Origin: Alopecurus myosuroides
Taxonomy: Eukaryota; Streptophyta; Magnoliopsida; Poales; Poaceae
DNA: 64,000 nucleotides
NCBI GenBank assembly: GCA_028641055.1
Contig: CM054062.1
Location: 23,816,536 to 23,880,535, forward strand
Direction: 5' to 3'
Shown: positions 22,408 to 33,778 of the stretch, in pieces
Numbering within the stretch: position 1 is the first letter of the stretch
How the letters are laid out: every line of letters starts with the position of its first letter
Made by a program: the position numbers and the translations under genes
The notes under the pieces: model-generated
What the model was told of the DNA's origin: nothing
Database searches by the model: none
The model's input: the letters and a program-made list of their open reading frames with translations, nothing else

Positions 22408-25400
22408 CTAGCTCTAAGATTGAGCCCTTAAATATGTTAAGTTCATGCTTTTGTGCTGAGCATGGGCCTTATTAAGTTGTTGTATAAGAAATTCATGCTT
22501 TACTCATGTTTATGATTAATTTTTTATGTTAGTTCTTCCCCTTCTTAAAGTTGTTCATGTTTAGGCTTATGCTTACATTAAGTTTGTGCCTAAATTGTTT
22601 CATACTAAGTTTTGGTCTAGCCCAAAATTACTTAATTCATGCCCTGTTTTACTCCCTAACGTATAAGTGAACTAAGGGTTAGGGTATCAAGTTTTGAGCA
22701 ATTAAGAAAGGGGATTGAAGCAATTTTGTTTTAATTCTATGCTAAATCCCCAAATCCGAAACCCTAGAACCTAAATTCCTCAAATTAAGCTAGGGCTTTC
22801 GAAATTAAGAAACACTTATGAAGGGGATTGAATCAAATTGAGCAAATTCTAAAGCAATCCCCAAAATCAGAAACCCTAATTGAGGAAATCCCCAATTTTG
22901 TGATGAACCATAACCCTAAGAAATTAACGGCAGCAAGTGCACTCGGGCTCGCACCCGAGGGGCCTCACCGTCCGTCTCGCCGGATGGTTAACGTGGCTCC
23001 TCGCTCACTAGTCATGGTAGAGGGATGCTCCTCCTTGCTGGAACAGGCCAGGATGGCCGCTGCCATCGCGGGGAGACCCGCCCATGCACCGTCTTCTTGC
23101 CTTAGGGCACTGCCAAGAGCCACTCGACGGAACCGAGCGCAGCGCAAAGCAGCATGCGTGCTCCGGCGAGGGGGTCTGGACGGTTCCATCTCCTTCCTCC
23201 GCCGCGGCAGGCACTTAGCACCGTCATCCTGTCTCGCTCGTGTCGCTGCTGCCGCCACCGCCTTTCTCCGTTACTATCGCGGGAGGCGGAGGAGAGGAAG
23301 AGAGAATGAGAGGGTTAGGGTTCCCGGGGCCAGCGGTAGGGCGGTGCTTTTCTTCCACGGTCAAGTCCTCCTCAGCCGTTAGATTCCCCGAATGTCCTAC
23401 GATGATGCGGGTTGAGCCCATGTGGGGATGATGGAGCAAACGGGTTGGGCTAGTTTTGGTCCAGTCCATAAGGATTATTAGACCTGTTAAAAAAAGGGCC
23501 TACAGAACGGGGCAAATGCAATGTTTTGGAGGGTTTTGAACCCCTTATTGAAATTAAGTTTTCCCCTCTTCTTTCAATTATGTTGCAAAATATGCCCGTG
23601 CTTTGCTACGGGTTGAAAACATTTAGTTTGACGCTGTCATATCTGTGTCGTTGCTAACGGATTCATGTCGTCGGCATCCTCCTCCGGCCACTCTGGTGCC
23701 ACCCTCCTTCCCTAATTCGACGTCGTGGAATCATGGATCAACTGAGCAAGCCCTTCTCGCCAACGCCATTTTGCTATGTCCTCGTTCCCGTGCCATCCTT
23801 GCTACATTTGTTATTTTTTATACTGATTTCTGCAGTATTTCCATTTTGGACAAGGAAAGATTTTTTTATACTGACCTTAAAGTTGTAACTTCCAAAATTT
23901 CAGGAACAATAGTCAGGTCTTTTTAAAATTAGAAATACATGGCGCAATATTATATTGCAAAATATATGAAAGACCTACAAAACAAACAATAAAAGTAATG
24001 ATTTATCAGTTAGTACCTTGTTGCAGGAGCGCAGCGTGAAGGAAAGCCAAGAAAGTATGTTGACATGTGTGCCTTTCTTTAAATCTCCGTAATTGAGCAT
24101 GATAATTTCCCCCCGTTTAATTCCATTGGCTGAATAAAATAGCTGACAGATGAATGAGAGACGATATAACTCCATTGGCTTCTTTGCAGTCTTATGTCGT
24201 CGCCAATTGTTAGAGAGGTGCAATCTTTCCGTTGTTTTCGAGAGAGTAACTGTAATCAGATAACATGACTCTCCAATGTATCAGTTAATAAGCATGCACA
24301 GTAAAAACATATTATACATATAATAATTTGTAAGGCACATATAGACATATAGACATTAGCTATTATTTTTTGAATTCAGAACCAACGAACAGAAGGTAAG
24401 TCTAGAAATTCTCATATCACTATATTCGAATCATACACAAAAATCATCTAATTCATGAAGAGGTTTCATCTCCAATGAATAAATTTTTTGGATATCCAAA
24501 ATTGACCATCATGAACAGCTCCAGGATCATGGAATTGCCAATTATTTTCAGTTACACAATGCAAACTTGTCATCCAGAATAATCTATTTCTTAGAAATCT
24601 GTGGACAACCTGATGGCTAAATCTTTAGATACATACATAAAGAAGATAATGGATACATATATTTTTGCCCGTGCGCTACCACTCTATCAAACAAAAGGCA
24701 TGCCAAAATTTCTTGTTGGCCCCTGCACTTGCTTCTTGTTCGGTATAACCCGTCCCTGCTCTAATGCCACTGTTGTCCGCTCTGTAGTTTCTATAAGACG
24801 AGCACTTGCGGCCACCGCCGATGATCATCGAAGGTGGGAGATGAAACTGAAAAATCGTGCGGGATAAAGTTAACTGGCCAAGCAAACACGGGACATGGCT
24901 GGCCTCAACCGCATTGGTGAGGGGAACCCGAGGCGAAGTATGGCTGCTGATGGATCTTAGGGCGAGGGCCAGGAACTCGAGGAGCAGGAGCCAAGAACAA
25001 ACCGTAGGAAAAACACCATGAGCCCGAGCTTTGATGACGGAGTAGCCCCGTGCTGGTCGAAGCTGAAGGAGAGGTTGATTGAGAAGGATTAGATAACGGT
25101 GCCACTGTTGCTGGAGCCCTCCCCGCACATTGTGGCGTGGGAGTTCGAAGATCAGTAGTAAAGAGGCGAAGCCATCGACAACGCCAGATGCATCCTTCTC
25201 TGTCTTTGTGTGGACATCACCTTCGCTGGACTGTCGGAAACTCGGAATCAGGCTAATCGGCGCCGCCCCAGACAGATTCTTCACGTTAAGGTCCTCCAAG
25301 TCGCTGCCCGCAACGATTCCCAGCCAAGACCAGTTGTATTCCGGCTAATGAAGGCTGCATGTTGCGCCCTGACAGCTGGACACGCCGGCGGTTGATGCGA

Positions 25401-25994
25401 CGGCCACTCCATCACAGCCCCGCCTCGTCCTGTGCCCCAATGGCCCCGAACCGGTCTCCTCCGCCTGCCCGACCTGTCCTTTTATGTCGCATCGAGTTGG
25501 TCGCCGTGTTGATTGGAAGTTCATTTTTATCTAGCGTCGGGCTGGCCGACTGGGGTGTTTGAGTATGAATACGGAACCTAACCTCACCGGACGTGCACTA
25601 AAGAAACGAACCGATCGATCGAACGCGAACGCGGCGTACATACAAAAAAAAAAGGAAAACTCACGTTGCAAGCTCAAGCACTGATTGCCTATATGAAGGT
25701 ACGAGAAACCAGACGTCCAAACCCACCCACCCATAGCATAGACCAGACCTACTCGGAACAAAGTACTACTCCATATATGCTAAACTTGAACGCGAACCTA
25801 GCAAGCTAGCTTTGCCTAAATCTACACGGATTCACTAACCAAAACTAACTCGACAATGTGCTTGCTTACCTTCTAATCCTCCAAGCCAAATCTGGTTTTA
25901 CATAATATTTATTCTCGTGGAAGGGCAAAACGGTAAAACATAGGTTGGACCGGAAGAAGCCTTCCTCTCTTTATTATTATTATTATTATTATTA

Positions 25995-26038
<44 letters not shown>

Positions 26039-26811
26039 TAATTATATTATATATATAATAATATATATATTAGGTAAAGGTGGGCTGCATAAATAATTAT
26101 TGGAGTAAAATAAAATAAGATTTAGGGCTAAATTGAATAAATCTTAGAGGATAATGTTTTGTATTTTGAAATATTATGCTTATTAATGTTTTATTATGTC
26201 ATTATGCAATTATGTGCATATTCTATTGCTTTTAATGCATTTAGCATGCTTAGTATATTCTTTTATGCATGGCATCTTATGATTATGGTGATTATTGCTA
26301 TATCTTAACGATGTTCTTATATGTTATGTTAAATCATTTTAATGCTTTTTCGTTTTGATTAGTGAATTTTGTGAAACAATAAAATTAAGTTTTGGGGATT
26401 TTATGTTATTTTTCCTTATGAGAAATTATTTGGATAAAGTCCGGAGACAATTAGTTTTTGATGCTCAGAATAATATATTATTTGAAATAAGGGTCTTTAT
26501 TTTAGTGATGTTCCCCAAAATTTTATCATGATGATTATTGCTATCTTTATACCATAATATTTTGTTGCAAAAGAAATTACCTAATCGTGAGAAATAAAGC
26601 ATGTCTTATGTCCGTCATTCTGGCTAAAGCTGACTGGCGGGCATTTTTGACATTCAAATTTTGTTGGTCCGGTTCGCTTCTGGCCAAAGCTGATGGGAAC
26701 CGGGTCGATAAAAGAAGTTTATGATATTGATGCGTGTTAAAGCATTCGATACCTTTTGCAGCATTTAATGCCTCTTATTACCAAAATAATTAATAGCATG
26801 GAGTAACTAAA
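22408..26811 (+). other. Long non-coding interior with a GC-rich block
   Basis: More than 4 kb between primer site and the gag trace. 22920-23400 is clearly GC-richer than its flanks and resembles, on the minus strand, the 5' end of a host gene; 24760-25560 is a second GC-rich stretch. 'atgcccgtgctttgctacggg' at 23595 and 'tttttgcccgtgcgctacca' at 24665 resemble common grass repeat ends. No frame here is convincing. Nested foreign DNA is likely but its borders cannot be set by eye. Confidence 0.4.
25970..26072. repeat. (TTA)n microsatellite running into (TA)n
   Basis: About 25 TTA/ATT units with a few breaks, then TA-rich sequence. Confidence 0.95.
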
Positions 26812-27560
26812 TGGTAGCAATTATGTTTTATGGAAGTAGAATTTAGAGATCACTAATTTTATTAAGCATTGATTATACTCTCCTTCATGATCCTCCCAAA
26901 ATACCTAAATAATGTATCGAAAAATATGATGACCTGGAAAAGGGATTATGATGATGTAAGAAAAACTAAGTGGGAGGATTGAAATTAAGTGCTCTTTCAC
27001 CTTAGCTATACTTAAGTTTTTGGCATAAATATACCTAAAAGTTGATTTTTCATGGTTACATCTTAACTGAACCATGTATTTTCATATTTGATTGCCCATG
27101 AATAAAGCCTATGTTCTTAAGTAATGCATCTTCTATAAGATTGTTTCAACCATATGTCTCTATTTAGTTAAAATGTGATTGTGTTTGACTTTCTGACCAA
27201 AGTTGATTGATGAACACATGGCTATTAAATTTTATTGTTCTGGCGCACAAGACTAGCTCAATAAAAGAAGTGGATAGCGACATGATTTTAGTTAAGTGTG
27301 GCTCATACTTGTCATTCTGGCAAAAGCTGATTGATGAGTATTTGATCACAAAATTTTCCTGGTCTTGTCCATTTCTGGCCAAAGCTGATGTGGGCTTGAT
27401 AGGTGAAAGATGTTTAAGAGGCTATAAAAGTGTGGCATGTATTTATTATTCTGGCCAAAGCTGATTAATGAGTATGTGCTCCTAATTTTTTTCTGGTCTA
27501 TTTCTGGTCAAAGCTGTTGTGGACCAGATCAACAAAAGAAGTTTATGATCTGGGAAAATA
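26613..27560 (+). repeat. Four degenerate ~110-130-bp repeats
   Basis: Units at about 26613-26730, 27186-27275, 27309-27425 and 27443-27560. Each has the paired words 'TTCTGGC-AAAGCTGA' some 55-60 bp apart, and often ends 'AAAAGAAGT'. Between units 1 and 2 lies the gag trace. Confidence 0.6.
26812..26988 (+). pseudogene. Degenerate copia gag fragment
   Basis: One frame reads 'LNGSNYVLWK', then a stop, 'DYTLLHDPPKIPK', a stop and 'CIEKYDDLEKG', then more stops. These are typical words of the N-terminal part of plant copia Gag. It shows the element derives from a copia lineage and is long dead. Confidence 0.6.
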
Positions 27561-30500
27561 TTTCATGCATAAAACTTATGCACGATGAACTAGGATACAC
27601 ATATTTAATTACCTTCGGGGAATTAAGTTGAAAGGCATCAAATATCTTGGATACACTCATGCAATTAAGTGCCTTTGATTAGTTCCCAGATCAACCAAAT
27701 TATGAAGTTTTGAATTTTTTGATCATTAAGATATCCCTAACTAAGTCATCTCCAATTAAGATGGAACCAAAGGGAGACATTGATTGTAAGATTTAATGAT
27801 TATTTTGGGATAAACCGTGACATGTAGATTCATTTTGAACAAAGTTAAATGGATACATGTATCATATCCTAAGATTAATGTGCTCACGAGGAATTATGTT
27901 ATGCATGATCACTATCAAAGTTTGTGATCATACCTTATTGCTAATGTTTTTCGATTCAACCATAAATTTTTGGCTGATCTTAACATTTCCATAAGGAATG
28001 ATCTAAGTTAATTAGCCCATTATTCCATCAGGTCATAAGTGGGTGTAAGAAGCTCCCATTAAAGAAAACTTTTATTACTCAGGTGTTGACCAGAATCCAA
28101 TGCATTTTTTGTTCAATAATAAGTATTGGGAGTGAAACCTGGTAAGGGCCTAAGGGAGTATGCCAGTAAGGATCTAGGAAAGTGATTTCCTATGTCAACT
28201 AACATTAAGTTTTCCTGGCATTAATGGATAATTAATTTGAAAAGCTTCTCAAAGTATTTTGGATCATGTTGATCACAAGAATCTTCAGAATTTAATGTTT
28301 GAGACACACAAAGTGGGTTGTGATTAAGCTCAAAGGATTTTGCATTCTTAAGGAAAGTGTGCAAACACTTTGGATAAAATGTTGTTAAACATAATGTTGT
28401 TATGGCCTCATGAATAACAAAGTTTTAAAAGAAGTCTTAAATATGGACAAGAGGCTAATGTTTAAAGATGAATAAGTTCTTCATCCTCCATTCTGATAAT
28501 GTTTGTTCTGCTATAAGTTTTATTAGATTCTCTACTAAAGGTGGGATATTTGTTACGAAAGTTCGTCGAAATGTTCAGCTATGGCTCAGTCCACATTTCG
28601 AGGGGGGATTTTAACTTCCAATGAATTTTTTCATCAGATCTGTTCATATTCCACTACTAAGATATTTAAGTTTTAAGTTCGATCTTATGTTGGCATTTTA
28701 AGTTTAAGCCTAAGTTGAGCTAAGTACCACTTTTTAGTCTAATCTATTAAGACTCCATCTCCTAAGGGTATCATTATTAATAAGAATTCTCTTAAGTGTT
28801 CATGCCATATTTCTTAAATAAGATAATTTTTTTATTCTTCTCTCTAGAATAGTTCTCCTAAATTACTTAAAGGGGATAATGCAAATTACAATACTCTAAA
28901 ATGGAGTATGATCTTGAAACTTAAGAGAGAGCGATCAAATATTGCATGGCAATTAAGAACTCCATCATGGACACCATGAGCAGAGCCATTTCTAACTTCC
29001 AAATTGTCAAGGGTTACTTTGGTAAAGTTAAGGACCAATTTTTGAAAGGTCCCTCTCAAGTTTAAGCGACATGTCTCATTCAAAGACTTGTTGATATATA
29101 TATATATATCATATATATATATATATATTATATATTATATATAATATAATTGGGAGTTTGAAAGAAAGGTGGCATATGACCACTAAACTTAAGTTTTGAA
29201 GATGTAGATCCTCTTTTGTGAAATAAATAATTAACTATTAAGCATCTGATAGTGGTACAATGCTGAAAACAAATGAGTTCAATGAGAAAACCTTTAATTA
29301 ATCAGCCTTATGTTAATTATGAGCAGTAGGGATATTGCATAAAGCTCGGGAATTTTCTCTTGGGGTTAATAAGTTCATCTTAGTAATATTATTTAATACT
29401 CCGTAAGATTGGTCCATTAAAAGGGAGTATTAAAGTTCAACTCAAAAATTTATGCTTGCTCCCTCAAGGGCATTAAGTTTTTCCTCATGTTTCCATTAAT
29501 GCTTAAGTTATTATGTGCCCTTAAGTTTTTGTTTGTGGGATATCTGGAAGACATAAGCCTAGGATTGGACCCCTGGAAAGTTATTAAGGTAAGCTTTGCC
29601 TTGTTGTCATAAGCACTAAAGTAATGATGTGTGTTATACATCACGCTGAGGGATTACATGCTCATCTTCGAGAAACATGATGACCACAAAGTTGTGTCCC
29701 TCTTAAGGTATTTTTGCAAGGATGACATGAGAAGTTCTATCCACAAAAGTTTCATCCTTGCGGGGAAGGCATATTGTGGAATGGCTTCACCTAAGTTCTT
29801 AAAGGCATTATTAAGATGCAAATTAAGTTGTGGCATGTTTCGATCCCTGTGATTTGAAATATGGGTTTGTATCCATGGTCCATATCAATTCAAGAATAAG
29901 GAATTTTCTTAAGATATTTATCCCAAACACACATTATGTAAGAGTGCAATATATTCAAGTAGCATGTCATGAGGTATCTACCAGACCTAAGACACTATGA
30001 AAGGATAATTCCAGAATAAATATGTTTTAGATCTTAATCGGTTAAGTTTTGATGTTCAACAAATGTAAATGTTGAACACAACATAATTGTAAATATTTTG
30101 GTGCTTGGTATATAAGCATTGCATTAAGATATTAGTTCTAAGCACCATATTTGAGTGGCTTGCCTTCTAATGTTGCCGACATTAAGGTTATAAAGCAGTC
30201 CATTATTAAGGGACAAATTATGATTCTGGAAACAAAACTTATGTTTGTTCTGTCATTAAGTGCGCACATAAGCATAAATATACCTATACATAAGAGAACA
30301 AATTGCACTCTAGGGACCATTATAACACCTTCTCCCCACAAACCTACGAAGGGTTTGTTTATTCGATAGAATGATGTACTGTAGTCAATTAGTTCAACGA
30401 TACTTAATTGGCCATTGTAATTTATTGTCTCTGTATAAGTTCTATCAAAGGAACAAGCTCATAAGTTTTCGAATAAGTATAAGTTCATGGAGCTCCTAAG

Positions 30501-30632
30501 TTAAAGAAGTTCCATTTTGAGATGAGATGGTATATAGTAGTAACTGTATTTCTTTGGTACAACGAACCGCAGTCACTCTTTTATCTCGTATGCCATTTCA
30601 TTGATAAGTGGACTTACAAGTTTAGCCTTACG
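27561..30632 (+). other. AT-rich non-coding interior of the decayed copia-type element
   Basis: No polymerase motif found in any frame. The words TAAG and TTAAG are unusually dense throughout. Confidence 0.4.
29093..29150. repeat. (TA)n microsatellite
   Basis: About 58 bp of TATA-type repeat with a few interruptions. Confidence 0.9.
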
Positions 30633-30646
30633 ACGAAGGGGGAGAA
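30633..30646 (+). other. Polypurine tract, decayed copia-type element
   Basis: ACGAAGGGGGAGAA directly before the 3' LTR. Confidence 0.75.
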
Positions 30647-31073
30647 TGTTGGATATTTTGATCCAGGCTAAACCTAGGTCAACAATTACAACCACTACAG
30701 TACTGTTACAGTAAGGCGGTGCTACGGTAGGTTGGTGCTACAGTGCCCTGATTGGAGGCACATCTATCTTCCAATGACAGGTGGGTCCCCCTATGGTGCT
30801 ATGCCTATATATACATGGAGAGGCTATCCTAAGAGGATGATGAATAATGAAGAACACGCATATAGAGCCTCTCCAAGCTGCCCAATCCAGCCTAGCACAG
30901 GAACCATGGGAAGGTCACCACCAGCAGCTCCTACAGGCTCTAGGAGTTGTCCTGAAGAAGGAGAGATGGAGTTTCGTCTATGAAGCTCTACACATCATAT
31001 ATAGCTATCTCCGCTCTAATTCTTTCCTTGTTGTGGTTCAAATCTTGTGCCAGTTGATCCATGGGATCCAACA
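30647..31073 (+). repeat. 3' LTR of the decayed copia-type element
   Basis: 427 bp, TGTTGG...CCAACA, matches the 5' LTR; followed by TSD ACCTT (31074-31078). Confidence 0.88.
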
Positions 31074-31078
31074 ACCTT

Positions 31079-31149
31079 ATATTTTGGATTTTTCTCTGGA
31101 AAAGCTATACACTTCCATCGAGGAACATTCCATCAAGGAAGGGAGGGAG
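31079..31149 (+). mobile_element. Stowaway-like MITE, right part
   Basis: Ends GGGAGGGAG followed by TA (31150-31151). Across the insertion the reading 'atacacctt'+'atattttgg' mirrors 'aatatgtaaggtgtat' near the left end, as expected of the inverted halves of this MITE type. Confidence 0.75.
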
Positions 31150-31151
31150 TA

Positions 31152-31508
31152 TTGAGTTATAAAATGTCATTTATCGATGATCTGGCATGGCTATGACGAC
31201 ATGTCTTCTTCTGGAGCAAGTAATTATAAATCAATTCACCTAAAACTGATAAGGGTTAGTATGTCCTTGGATGGACGCTTCATATTCGTTTTATTTCTTA
31301 CGTTTTATGTATATTTTACCGTGTCACTTGTTTGACTGTGTGTTCTTCGCATGTGGAGGCCGGTTGTGAGATCGTGGTCACTAAAGCCTTCTTCATCAAA
31401 ATAAATAGAATATATCTAATTATTCATGACAAGACACGAGTACAGTCGCGAAGTCTGAATACAAGTGCTAAAAATTACTAGAACGCTAACTCGCCACCGA
31501 ATTTTTTT
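31152..31508. other. Unassigned low-information stretch
   Basis: No frame, repeat or terminal structure recognised. Confidence 0.3.
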
Positions 31509-31513
31509 CTTTC

Positions 31514-32307
31514 TGTTGGATATTTATATGGGCTACACCACTTAGACCAACTAAGCCCAATAAATTACTGAAATTGTCATGGCCCATTCATGAATAATAC
31601 AAGTGGGGAGTGGGACTAGAGTTTAGTCCCACATTGCTAGTTTGGAGAGGATGGAACCACCTTATAAGGAGAGCCATTCTAACTCATATATGAATTGGCA
31701 AGGCAAGAGGAGAGGTGTACCACACACGCGCTCCTCCTCCACCACCCGCCTCGTCACGACGCGCCGCGGGTTGCGGGATTGAGCCAAGCCGAGAGCGTTT
31801 ATTTTGTCGGTTGGGAAAACTTAATGAGTCATTAACTTGGTAATTAAATCACTGTGCCGTCAATCAAGCCTTCTCCATCCCTCCTTCCGGCGTGCACCGC
31901 GAGAAGGGACAGCATGCCTCCGGAACCCCGCCTCTTGTGATCCTGTACGGGAGAGGTGCGGTCAGGTTTTTAGGGAGCGCATTCGCGCGACTGCTGACGG
32001 CGACTACTTCCCCAACGACGACTGGTTTCCAGATATCGACAACCTATTCATCGGGGACGACATGGGCGACAACATCGACAACACTACAGCCGGTGCCGGT
32101 GTCGTTGCTGCTGCATCGTACGTATCTCTCTCTTATCTGTACGAGATACAACTGCATTTATTTTGTCTACTTCTTGATGTAGATTGAATCGGTTTCACTA
32201 CGGCCCTAGATTTTCATATTGGCATGCTTAGTATAATTGCTACTGTCATGATTTACTTCATGTAATTTCGGATTAAATCATATGCTAAATTGCTAATATA
32301 TTCAACA
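31514..32307 (+). repeat. 5' LTR of the copia element, TATA region deleted
   Basis: 794 bp against 969 bp for the 3' LTR. Most of the gap is one 163-bp block: 40241-40403 of the 3' LTR is missing at the junction 31847/31848. The missing block contains TATAAATA. Confidence 0.9.
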
Positions 32308-32327
32308 ATCCAAAAACCTGATTATAG

Positions 32328-33150
32328 GCAATTCGCTGCACCTGCACCCGCGTTTATTGCGGCGACAAGGCGAAACCCTTTCAAGGGTGTGGACTATAAG
32401 AGGTGGCGCACGAGAGCAGTGCTATGGTTTCAAACCTTGCGCTGCTATGCGGCCACCAAGGGTAAGTCTGAGGGCGATCTCAATCTAGCATAGCTGGAAG
32501 CTTTTGAGAATATGGACACTATGTTTAAAAGTGCCCTCCTCGGTATCATTGATGATTCCATTGTGGATCCCTATATGTATTTTGATAACAGCAAGGATAT
32601 GTGGGATGCAATCGAGGCCAAAATTTGGGGCCTCGGATGCTGGCATCGAGCTGTATGTCAAGGAGCAATTCTATGACTATAGGATGGCCGATGAGCTTTC
32701 TGTTGTTCAACAGGCTCATGAGATACAGTCACTCGCTAAAGAACTTGAGCACTTTAAGTGTATGTTACCGGACAAATTTGTGGCCGGAGGCATCATTGCC
32801 AATCTTCCATCTTCATGGAGCACCTTTGCTACTTCTCTGAAACACAAGAGACAGGAATTTTCTGTTTTGGACCTCATCGGATCTCTTGATCTGTAAGAGA
32901 AGGCGAGAGCAAAGGATACACGTGGCTCGGGTTGCTGAGGTAGGTTCTGCTGCCCATCTGGTACAGAAGAAACACTACCAGCCCAACAAGCCTAAATATA
33001 ACAAGAAGAAATCCGAGTTTAAAGGCAAACCCGATGGCATGTTTAAGCCTTCGCACTCTACCAACTTCAAGAGGAAGAAGAAGGGGTCCTTCCATGTGTG
33101 TGGTGACCTAACTCACTAGGCTTGAAGGTGTCCTAAGCGACATGAGCTGC
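32328..33150 (+). pseudogene. Copia gag, degenerate
   Basis: Reads 'FKGVDYKRWRTRAVLWFQT', a stop at 32491-32493, then in frame after a shift near 32620 'DAGIELYVKEQFYDYRM' and 'KFVAGGIIANLPSSW'. Further stops follow near 32896. The zinc knuckle around 33095 has lost its first Cys and holds stops. The family protein forms the virus-like particle; this copy cannot. Confidence 0.8.
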
Positions 33151-33203
33151 AGCAGCTGAAGAATAGCGGCAAGACCGCTAATATTGTCATTGTTGACACT
33201 GAC

Positions 33204-33775
33204 ATGAAGGATACTGGGTACGGTATAGTTCCCACTATTCTTTCAGTTTGTCATACTCCTGAATGGTTAATTGATACAGGTGCCAATGTACATGTGTGTG
33301 CTGAGGCTTCCATGTTTTCTTCTTACCAGGTCACAGGGACTCCCCCCATGCTGATGGGGAACGGGTCACATGCTACTGTTCGTGGTGTTGGTAAGGTCGA
33401 TCTGAGGTTTACTTCGGGGAAGATCGTGCGACTGAAGAACGTTCATCATGTGCCCTCCATCTATGAAAATCTCGTCAGCGGTTCACATCTGTGTCGAGAT
33501 GGTTTTAAGTTGGTTTTCGAGTATAATAAAGTTTTAATTTTCAAGTTTGGACAATTTATACGTAAAGGCTATGAGTGCGTAGGCTTGTTCCGCCTATCCT
33601 TGTCAGATATTTGCACCAAAGTTATTAATCATGTTTCCCACGATAATGATTCTGATGTTTGGCATTCACGACTTTTTCCTATTAATTTTGGCTGCATGAC
33701 GCGATTAGAAAATATGAGTTTAATTCCAAAATTCGGTACTATTAAAGGTTCCAAATGTCAAGTGTGCGTTCAAGC
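33204..33775 (+). pseudogene. Copia protease and GAG-pre-integrase region
   Basis: Open frame with the protease site 'WLIDTGANVHVC' and the pre-integrase domain 'DVWHSRLFPINFGCM' ... 'CQVCVQAKS'. It is cut at 33776 by the Harbinger element (TSD TAA); the integrase continues at 36041. Confidence 0.82.
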
Positions 33776-33778
33776 TAA

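Larger units (their letters stand above)
21944..31073 (+). mobile_element. Decayed copia-type LTR retrotransposon, 9.1 kb
   Basis: LTRs 21944-22391 and 30647-31073, start TGTTGGATATTTTG, end GGATCCAACA; tRNA-Met-like primer site at 22393; polypurine tract 30633-30646; perfect TSD ACCTT (21939-21943 / 31074-31078). The interior has only one recognisable coding trace, a degenerate gag at 26812-26988. It also holds a GC-rich block, microsatellites and degenerate repeats. It is either an old copia copy full of decay and insertions, or a large non-autonomous derivative. Confidence 0.85.

Noticed and set aside
22828..23382. 184-codon frame in the decayed copia element
   Set aside because: Pro/Arg-rich translation of GC-rich DNA with overlapping frames on both strands and no recognisable domain.
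24676..25299. 207-codon minus-strand frame
   Set aside because: Irregular composition and no motif; treated as chance frame in a GC-rich block.
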